Below, piece by piece: positions 58,177-64,000 of a DNA stretch of 64,000 nt. The notes under the pieces were generated by a model. That model was not told the DNA's origin, did no database searches, and saw only the letters and a program-made list of their open reading frames with translations. Source of the stretch: Mesorhizobium_B sp963522145. Its GTDB lineage: Bacteria; Pseudomonadota; Alphaproteobacteria; Rhizobiales; Rhizobiaceae. The position numbers and the translations under genes are program-made. The stretch is taken from contig CAUQXI010000001.1 in the NCBI GenBank assembly GCA_963522145.1, positions 1 to 64,000 of the forward strand. The letters are read 5' to 3'. Positions within the stretch are counted from its first letter, which is position 1. Each line of letters opens with the position of its first letter.

Positions 58177-59208
58177 ATGGACGAGACCTACACGAGCACC
58201 ACCGGTGCAAGCAGTACGCTCACGGCTTTCTTCGACAGCCGCACGGATGCGCAGGAAGCAGCAAGCCGCCTTCGGGATCTCGGTATCCCGGACAGCTCGA
58301 TCCGGCTGGTGGGCGATGAAACACGCGCGGTCGGCGAGACCTACGAGCGCCGCGACGAAGACAAGGGCTTCTGGGAAAGCCTGTCGGACTTCTTCTTTCC
58401 CGAAGAGGATCGCGCGACCTATGCCGAGGGTCTGCGCCGGGGCGGAACGCTTCTCACCGTGACCAGCATTCCATCTGCCCTGTATGATCGCGCGCTCGAC
58501 ATCCTCGATGACGAAGGCTCGGTGGATGTGGACGATAGGGCCACGTCGTGGCGCTCGGAAGGCTGGAGCAGCGACTCCTACGGCGACACGTCCCTCGGGG
58601 GCAATTCAGCCGGCGCCGCTGCTGCGTTCCGGGGCACGACGGACCTTGATGCCGCGGACACGAGCAGCACAGGCGCTTACCGCTCCGGCACGGACTTCAC
58701 CGATACCTCGCTCTCATCCAGCGAGGCGGTGACGGGATCGACTGCGGCCGTGGGTCTGGATACGGCTCATCTCGATACCGGCTCGCGCGCTTCCGGCTTC
58801 GCGGGCGATCGCGACGAAGACGTGATCCCGGTGGTGGAAGAGCAGCTCCGCGTCGGCAAGCGCGACGTCAATCTCGGGCGCGTGCGGGTTCGTTCCTATG
58901 TCGTGGAAGAGCCCGTCAGCACGGATGTCAACCTGCGAAGCGACAGCGTCTATGTCGAGCGCCGCCCTGTGGACCGCACCTTGACCGGAACGGAAGCTGT
59001 CTTCACCGACCGCACCATCGAGGCGGAGGAGCATGCCGAGGAGGCCATCATCTCCAAGGACGCCCGCGTGAAGGAAGAGATCGCGCTTCGTCGCGAGTCG
59101 AGCGAGCGGACGGAAACCGTGTCCGACACGGTGCGCCGGACGGAGGTCGAGATCGAGGATGATCGCGACCTTCAGCTCAACCGCGATCGCGACCTGAAGC
59201 GCAGCTGA
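58177..59208 (+). CDS. YsnF/DUF2382 protein with N-terminal general-stress (YflT-like) domain
   Basis: This 343-residue protein has an N-terminal YflT/general-stress-17M-like domain (LTAFFDSRTDAQEAASRLRDLGIPDSSIRLV, GLRRGGTLLTVTSIP), a low-complexity Ser/Thr/Asp/Gly linker (about 120-210), and a C-terminal DUF2382 domain (VIPVVEEQLRVGKRDVNLGRVRVRSYVVEEPV, VYVERRPVDR, IISKDARVKEEIALRRES). It is very acidic and hydrophilic, like desiccation-associated proteins. It is in an operon with the short form and is followed by a terminator. Confidence 0.88.
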   Translation: MDETYTSTTGASSTLTAFFDSRTDAQEAASRLRDLGIPDSSIRLVGDETRAVGETYERRDEDKGFWESLSDFFFPEEDRATYAEGLRRGGTLLTVTSIPSALYDRALDILDDEGSVDVDDRATSWRSEGWSSDSYGDTSLGGNSAGAAAAFRGTTDLDAADTSSTGAYRSGTDFTDTSLSSSEAVTGSTAAVGLDTAHLDTGSRASGFAGDRDEDVIPVVEEQLRVGKRDVNLGRVRVRSYVVEEPVSTDVNLRSDSVYVERRPVDRTLTGTEAVFTDRTIEAEEHAEEAIISKDARVKEEIALRRESSERTETVSDTVRRTEVEIEDDRDLQLNRDRDLKRS

Positions 59209-59232
59209 CGCTTCTTTTTGACTTGAACTGAC

Positions 59233-59265
59233 GCCCGTCTCGGCCCCGGCCGGGGCGGGCTTTTT
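59233..59265 (+). terminator. Rho-independent terminator after the DUF2382 pair
   Basis: A GC-rich stem (outer arms GCCCG 59233-59237 and CGGGC 59256-59260, with CCCCGG and CCGGGG inside) is followed by TTTTT (59261-59265). It lies 24 bases after the stop codon at 59208. Confidence 0.75.
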
Positions 59266-59352
59266 CGGTTCTACGCCAGGCTGCGCTGCTGCTGCTCTTG
59301 CGTGGGACGAGAACCGGCGGCACATCTCCATGACGGCTTGAGGAGGACAGCT

Positions 59353-60291
59353 TTGGCGAAACAAAAGATCGCGGTGATCGGCGTCGGCAAGATCGCGGTG
59401 GACCAGCATCTCCCGGTGATCGAAAAGAGCAACGACTTCGAACTGGCGGCAACCGTTTCGCTGCGCGGCGTGTCCCACGGCAACCTTCCCGTATTTTCCA
59501 CGCCTGCCGCGCTCTACGCGGCCATGCCGGAGGTTGGCCTTGTTTCGGTTTGCACGCCGCCGGGCATGCGCCACGGCATCGTGCGGGAGGCGCTGGACGC
59601 GGGCAAGGACGTGCTGATGGAGAAGCCGCCCACGCCGACCATCTCGGAGCTGGGGGACCTCGTCGACCGCGCTTCAAGAGCCGGCCGCGTACTGTTCCAG
59701 ACCTGGCATTCGCAATACAACGCGGCCGTCGACGAGGCGCGGAAAATCCTTGCTGCGGAGGGCTTGGCTGCGCTCCGGATCGACTGGCGCGAAAGCGTGC
59801 GCAAGTGGCACCCCGGGCAGGAATGGGTGTGGCAGCCGGGCGGCTTCGGCGTCTTCGACCCCGGCATCAACGCGCTGTCGATCCTGTCCAAGATTACGCC
59901 GGTTCCGCTTTTCGTGGAAAGCGCTACGCTCTCCTTTCCCGCCAATCGCCAAACGCCGATCGATGCTGCGATCCGCTTCAAGACGGGCGAGGACGCTCAG
60001 CCCGAGGTGAGGGCTCACTTCAACTGGCTGGAAGAAGAAGGCGAGGTGTGGACGATCACAGCGCGAACGGGAAGCGGGCGTGAGCTGTCGCTTGAAAAGG
60101 GCGGCACGGTCCTGCAGATCGACGGCGCCACAACCATTTCAGCGCCTTCGGAGGAGTATGAGCGCATCTACGAGCATTTCGCCGAACTGCTGACGCGCCG
60201 CGAGAGCCATGTCGAGGATACGCCGCTGCGCTGGGTCGCCGATGCGTTCCTGCTCGGAAAACGGGAAACGTCTGAGAGTTTCGACTGGTAG
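59353..60291 (+). CDS. gal: D-galactose 1-dehydrogenase, Gfo/Idh/MocA family
   Basis: This 312-residue NAD(P)-dependent enzyme should oxidise D-galactose to galactonolactone. The Rossmann start IAVIGVGKIAVDQHLPVIEK, VSVCTPPGMRH, the EKPP motif (VLMEKPPTPT), and especially the block WRESVRKWHPGQEWVWQPG with GVFDPGINALSIL agree closely with galactose dehydrogenase of Pseudomonas fluorescens type. The start is TTG 59353 with GAGGAG just upstream. An arabinose or other aldose could also be the substrate. It may help catabolise the polysaccharide's sugars, but that is speculation. Confidence 0.88.
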   Translation: MAKQKIAVIGVGKIAVDQHLPVIEKSNDFELAATVSLRGVSHGNLPVFSTPAALYAAMPEVGLVSVCTPPGMRHGIVREALDAGKDVLMEKPPTPTISELGDLVDRASRAGRVLFQTWHSQYNAAVDEARKILAAEGLAALRIDWRESVRKWHPGQEWVWQPGGFGVFDPGINALSILSKITPVPLFVESATLSFPANRQTPIDAAIRFKTGEDAQPEVRAHFNWLEEEGEVWTITARTGSGRELSLEKGGTVLQIDGATTISAPSEEYERIYEHFAELLTRRESHVEDTPLRWVADAFLLGKRETSESFDW

Positions 60292-60309
60292 CGCGAAGAG
60301 TATCAGCTC

Positions 60310-60513
60310 TCAGGCGACGCGGGCCGGTCGAAACTCTCGCGTGGCGTCAGCCTCGCGTTTCGCAATGGCAACCATTGCATCGAGCGCCTGCGCACGGGAC
60401 CAACCCGCGAGTTCCGCCCTGTCGACCAACTGCATCAGCGCCGGCTCAAGCGCTTCCTCGCATTCCGGTCCGCCATTGTGATGTCCACGCTGTGGCGGAT
60501 AAATTCTTCTCAT
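60310..60513 (-). CDS. Small conserved hypothetical protein (67 residues)
   Basis: This short protein reads MRRIYPPQRGHHNGGPECEEAL at the start and has a helical middle (LMQLVDRAELAGWSRAQALDAMVAIAKREAD). The HNGGPxCEEALEP motif looks like a small rhizobial family of unknown function. The ATG follows GGGGAAGAG. It converges on the galactose dehydrogenase gene, 18 bases away. No domain of known function is recognised. Confidence 0.65.
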   Translation of the reverse strand: MRRIYPPQRGHHNGGPECEEALEPALMQLVDRAELAGWSRAQALDAMVAIAKREADATREFRPARVA

Positions 60514-60734
60514 GATCTCTTCCCCACTTGCCTCGGCTCCTGGAATTACTTGAGTATCCTGAAAGTTTCGCGGGTCTCGACTCCATCTTCCGCCGTGGTC
60601 AATGCTGCGTTAAGGCTGTTGAACTGCCCGATAGACTTTGCCCGCCCCCGCTCCTGTTCGGGACGCTCGGTTCCTCAGGGAACCTTGAAAGCGCGGCCAA
60701 GTTCATCGCATCAATCTGGTGGAGCAATCTCGTC

Positions 60735-60968
60735 ATGCGTCCAAGCCGTGAAATCCTGGCGATCCTCGTCGTGGTGGTGCTCGCCGCCCTTGCGTGGACA
60801 GTCCATGCCTATGTGATCGATCCGCAGCTCAGCACGGCGCCGGATGAAAAGGCACTGCAGCAAAACCCCGGCGGCACGGCGGCGCCCGCCCAGCAGGTCG
60901 CGCCGGCCGGCACAAACGGCAACCCCAGCGAACCGACCGCACCGGCAAACGGTTCCACGCAGAACTAG
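60735..60968 (+). CDS. Small single-pass membrane protein
   Basis: This 77-residue protein has a short basic N-terminus, one membrane helix (EILAILVVVVLAALAWTVHA) and a Gln/Pro/Ala/Asn-rich hydrophilic tail (about 40-77). GGTGGAG lies ten bases before ATG 60735; an upstream extension from 60528 has no support. It has no recognised family. Role unknown. Confidence 0.68.
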   Translation: MRPSREILAILVVVVLAALAWTVHAYVIDPQLSTAPDEKALQQNPGGTAAPAQQVAPAGTNGNPSEPTAPANGSTQN

Positions 60969-61080
60969 GCGCGCACGAACTGCGCCTTGGCGTATCCGCG
61001 CCTCGATTGAGGGGCGTTTGAAATCCGGCGGCGAAAAGCGCTAGACGGTGTGCACAGCACGGTGCAACCGGGAGCTCAGC

Positions 61081-63138
61081 GTGGTTTCGTTCTTTTCCCC
61101 CTACCGGCATGAATTCGTCCGCATCGCCGCCGGCGTGCCGCGGGTCGATGTCGCCAATCCGCGATTCAATGCGGACGAGACGCTTCTCCTCCTGCGCCAG
61201 GGTGACGAACAGCGCATTGCTGTGATGGTGTTTCCCGAGCTCGGCCTGTCCTCCTACGCGATCGACGATCTGCTGCATCAGGACGCGCTGCTCGATGCCG
61301 TGGAAGCAGCGATCGGGCGACTGCTCGCCGAGAGCGCCGCGCTGTTTCCCGCCTTCGCGGTCGGCGCCCCGGTTCGCGTCGGGCACAGGCTCTACAACTG
61401 CGCGGTCATCATCCATCGCGGGCGCATCCTAGGCGTGGTGCCCAAATCCTTTCTGCCCAATTATCGCGAGTTCTACGAGAAGCGCCACTTCACGCCCGGC
61501 GTCGGCGCGCAGGGCGGGGAGGTGCGGCTTTGCGGAAGGGAGGTGCCCTTCGGCACGGATCTTCTGTTTCGCTCGACAGGCTCTTGCCCCTTCACCTTCC
61601 ATGCGGAGATCTGCGAGGATGTCTGGGTGCCCCGGCCGCCCAGCACAGAGGCCGCAATGGCCGGTGCTGAGGTGCTGCTGAACCTGTCGGCGAGCAACAT
61701 CACCATCGGCAAGGCCGAGGCGCGTCACCTTCTTTGCGGCTCCCAGTCGATGCGCTGCGTGGCAGCCTATGCCTATGCTGCTGCGGGGCCGGGCGAATCC
61801 ACCACCGATCTCGCCTGGGACGGCCATGCGATGGTCTATGAGAACGGCGCGCTCATGAGCGAGACGGAGCGCTTCGCGGTCGATCCCACCATGGCGGTGA
61901 GCGACATCGATCTCGGCCGACTGCGGCAGGAGCGGATGCGGACGGGAAGCTTTTCCGACTGCGCTCGCGCAAATGCTTCCGCGCCTTGGCGCACGGTGGA
62001 GTTCGCGCTCGACGCGCCGGAAGAGTCGCTTCCACTCAAGCGCCGGATCGAGCGCTTTCCTTATGTGCCTTCCGATCCGGCCAAGCTCGCGGAAAACTGC
62101 TTCGAGGCCTACAACATCCAGGTGCAGGGCCTGGCCAAGCGGCTAGAGGCGACAAACACAAAAAAGGTCGTGATCGGCGTGTCGGGCGGGCTCGATTCCA
62201 CCCATGCGCTGATCGTCTGCGCGCGCGCCTTCGACCGGCTCAAGCTGCCGCGCGAGAACATCATGGCCTTCACCATGCCGGGCTTCGCGACCGGCGAGGC
62301 GAGCAAGTCCTATGCCTGGGGGCTGATGCGCGCGGTGGGTGCCACCGCCGAAGAGATCGACATCCGCCCGGCCGCCCGCCAGATGCTGGCGGACATGCGC
62401 CACCCCTTCGCGAAGGGCGAGGCGGTGCACGACATCACCTTCGAGAATGTTCAGGCGGGCTTGCGCACCGACTATCTGTTCCGCCTCGCCAACCATCACA
62501 AGGGCATGGTGGTGGGCACGGGCGACCTGTCGGAGATCGGGCTTGGCTGGTCTACCTATGGCGTGGGCGATCACATGTCGCACTACAACGTCAACGCGTC
62601 CGTGCCGAAGACGCTGATCCAGCACCTGATCCGCTTCGTCGGCAATTCGGGCGAGGTGGACGAGCAAACCGCCAAGCTGCTCGAAACGATCCTGTCGGCC
62701 ACCATTTCGCCCGAGCTCGTGCCGGCCAAGGAAGGCGAACCCGTGCAATCCACTGAAGCCTCGGTCGGGCCCTATGCGCTGCAGGACTTCAACCTGTTCC
62801 ACGTGTCCCGCTTCGGCTTCGTGCCCTCTAAGATCGCCTATCTGTCGTGGAATGCGTGGAGCGCCGAGGGGCAGGCTAACCAGGTCGCGCTGGGAGGCCC
62901 GGCTGCGGGAGAAGCGATCGCCTATCCGCTTTCCGAGATCAGGAAGTGGCTGAAGCTGTTCCTGTTTCGCTTCTTCACCGTCAGCCAGTTCAAGCGTTCG
63001 GCTATGCCGAACGGCCCCAAGATTTCGTCCGGCGGCTCGCTTTCGCCGCGCGGCGACTGGCGCGCGCCATCGGATTCGCACGCGGATCTGTGGCTGGAAG
63101 AGCTGGAAGCCAACGTGCCCGAGCGCGAGGACGCCTGA
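61081..63138 (+). CDS. nadE: Glutamine-dependent NAD+ synthetase
   Basis: NadE makes NAD from deamido-NAD, glutamine and ATP. From GTG 61081 (GGAG six bases upstream) it has 685 residues. The N-terminal nitrilase-fold glutaminase shows the Glu-Lys-Cys triad regions MVFPELGLSSY, VPKSFLPNYREFYEKR and FHAEICEDVWVP. The C-terminal synthetase has the PP-loop VVIGVSGGLDSTHALIVC, the GTGDLSEIGLGWSTYG motif and HYNVNASVPKTLI. This is the large, eukaryote-like form (about 680 residues) common in alphaproteobacteria. Confidence 0.96.
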   Translation: MVSFFSPYRHEFVRIAAGVPRVDVANPRFNADETLLLLRQGDEQRIAVMVFPELGLSSYAIDDLLHQDALLDAVEAAIGRLLAESAALFPAFAVGAPVRVGHRLYNCAVIIHRGRILGVVPKSFLPNYREFYEKRHFTPGVGAQGGEVRLCGREVPFGTDLLFRSTGSCPFTFHAEICEDVWVPRPPSTEAAMAGAEVLLNLSASNITIGKAEARHLLCGSQSMRCVAAYAYAAAGPGESTTDLAWDGHAMVYENGALMSETERFAVDPTMAVSDIDLGRLRQERMRTGSFSDCARANASAPWRTVEFALDAPEESLPLKRRIERFPYVPSDPAKLAENCFEAYNIQVQGLAKRLEATNTKKVVIGVSGGLDSTHALIVCARAFDRLKLPRENIMAFTMPGFATGEASKSYAWGLMRAVGATAEEIDIRPAARQMLADMRHPFAKGEAVHDITFENVQAGLRTDYLFRLANHHKGMVVGTGDLSEIGLGWSTYGVGDHMSHYNVNASVPKTLIQHLIRFVGNSGEVDEQTAKLLETILSATISPELVPAKEGEPVQSTEASVGPYALQDFNLFHVSRFGFVPSKIAYLSWNAWSAEGQANQVALGGPAAGEAIAYPLSEIRKWLKLFLFRFFTVSQFKRSAMPNGPKISSGGSLSPRGDWRAPSDSHADLWLEELEANVPEREDA

Positions 63139-63192
63139 CACCGCCTCGGCAGTATGGCGAGCTGCTCAAACGCTTAACAGGCCTTGTCTAGC

Positions 63193-64000
63193 CTAGCTAA
63201 CCGGCTTCCTGTCGCCTTTGCGAAGAAGAAGCCACGCGGCAATGCCGGCGACGCCGAGCACCCCGGCGGTCGCAAGCACCCTTAGATGCAGTTTTCCTGC
63301 CGTGTACAGGCTGTGTCGGCGCCCACTCTGCTCTCCCGACCGTTCGTGCCGACTGTTTTCCGGGTGGAAGAGCGCGCCTTGGCCTTCATGCGGCCGATCC
63401 GGCAGCGAAAGGGTCGGAATGATGAAACGTGCCAGGCGATCCAGGATCGCAGGAAAGTGGGTGCCGAGCAGCACTTGAGCGCGACCGGCGCCGCCGACGG
63501 TGATCGTTCGGCGTGGCGTCTCGGCGGCAGCAAGGATAACATCCGCCACGAGTTCGGGATCGTAAAGCGGCTGCGGCACCTGCGGCTTGCCCTCGATATG
63601 CACTGCGGCACGCTGCGCGATCGGCGTGTCGATGCCCGACGGCTTGATCAGCGTCACCGAAACTGGCGCATCATCTGCCACAAGCTCCATGCGGAGCGAC
63701 TCGATGAAGCCCTTCACCGCATGTTTGGAGGCCGCGTAGGCACCCAGGATCGGGGAGGGCACATCGGCCGCGATCGAGGCCACCGTAATCAGCGCGCCAC
63801 CACTTCGGCGAAGGTGCGGTAAGGCCGCAATCGAGCCGTTGACCACGCCGAAATAATTGGTGCGGAACATGCGCTGGTGCTCGTCAAGCGGCGTGGCGGC
63901 GAGCTTGGCGTAGATCGCGGTGCCCGCATTGTTCACCCAGCTGTCGATGCGACCCCAGAGCGACACAGCTTTGGCGGCGGCCGCCTCGACTTGCTCCGCC
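63193..64000 (-). CDS. SDR-family oxidoreductase with C-terminal membrane helix (5' truncated by window edge)
   Basis: The frame stays open to the right edge, so the N-terminal NAD-binding Gly-rich motif is outside the window. Visible are SWVNNAGTAIYAKLAATPLDEHQRMFRTNYFGVV, GGALITVASIAADVPSPILGAYAASKHAVKGF (catalytic Ser, Tyr and Lys) and VTLIKPSGIDTPI. After the SDR fold there is a linker and a C-terminal membrane helix (VLATAGVLGVAGIAAWLLLRKG), a feature of a membrane-bound SDR subgroup related to retinol/steroid dehydrogenase-like proteins. Substrate is unknown. Confidence 0.88.
   Translation of the reverse strand, partial: AEQVEAAAAKAVSLWGRIDSWVNNAGTAIYAKLAATPLDEHQRMFRTNYFGVVNGSIAALPHLRRSGGALITVASIAADVPSPILGAYAASKHAVKGFIESLRMELVADDAPVSVTLIKPSGIDTPIAQRAAVHIEGKPQVPQPLYDPELVADVILAAAETPRRTITVGGAGRAQVLLGTHFPAILDRLARFIIPTLSLPDRPHEGQGALFHPENSRHERSGEQSGRRHSLYTAGKLHLRVLATAGVLGVAGIAAWLLLRKGDRKPVS

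Noticed and set aside
1..64000. tRNA, rRNA, CRISPR arrays or insertion sequences
   Set aside because: Looked for cloverleaf-like stems, regular spaced repeats, transposase motifs and terminal repeats; none were convincing by eye.

Overview
The window looks like chromosomal DNA of a high-GC alphaproteobacterium, most likely a Hyphomicrobiales (Rhizobiales) member close to the Mesorhizobium/Phyllobacteriaceae type. This rests on the gene order ftsK-lolA-xthA, the cyclic-nucleotide-binding protein next to an OtpR/CenR-like response regulator, tsaD-gpsA-YciI-EVE, and hemC-hemD-mitofilin-hemY, and on the protein sequences. The taxon is inferred; there is no rRNA or tRNA gene in the window. No insertion sequence, prophage, CRISPR array or replication origin was seen.

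Positions 1-18 kb are ordinary core genome. They hold the ftsK 3' end, a LolA-type carrier, an ArsR/AHSA1 pair with a possibly leaderless promoter, exonuclease III, a cyclic-nucleotide-binding protein and its response regulator, an L,D-transpeptidase, a minus-strand operon (tsaD, gpsA, YciI, EVE, methyltransferase, DUF1761), the divergent heme operon (hemC, hemD, Mic60-like mitofilin, hemY), a TerB protein, a class I amidotransferase and an MFS exporter. Positions 18.2-22.1 kb carry sulfate activation genes (cysNC, cysD, cysQ).

Positions 22.2-57.6 kb form one large surface or exopolysaccharide locus of the Wzx/Wzy type. A minus-strand arm (AGE-family isomerase, manB, manC) should make GDP-mannose. 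A plus-strand arm starts with a NusG/RfaH-like factor followed by an ops-like element. It continues with a priming sugar transferase, gmd, fcl, a GDP-perosamine synthase homologue, seven glycosyltransferases, two acyltransferases, wzy, wzx, and a HisH-HisF-WbpG set that normally converts N-acetyl into acetamidino groups. The export and control module follows: a secreted FecR-like protein, CpsB-type phosphatase, Wza-like lipoprotein, Wzc-like tyrosine kinase, a membrane-anchored helical-repeat protein and an O-antigen-ligase-like protein. In the middle, on the opposite strand, is a 961-residue DUF2793/discoidin-like/LamG-like/SGNH-esterase protein resembling a phage or gene-transfer-agent spike. 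The predicted repeat unit contains GDP-mannose-derived sugars (L-fucose, perosamine, possibly N-acetimidoyl-perosamine) with O-acetylation.

Positions 57.7-64 kb return to stress and core genes: two YsnF/DUF2382 proteins, a galactose 1-dehydrogenase, two small proteins, NAD+ synthetase, and the 3' part of an SDR oxidoreductase.
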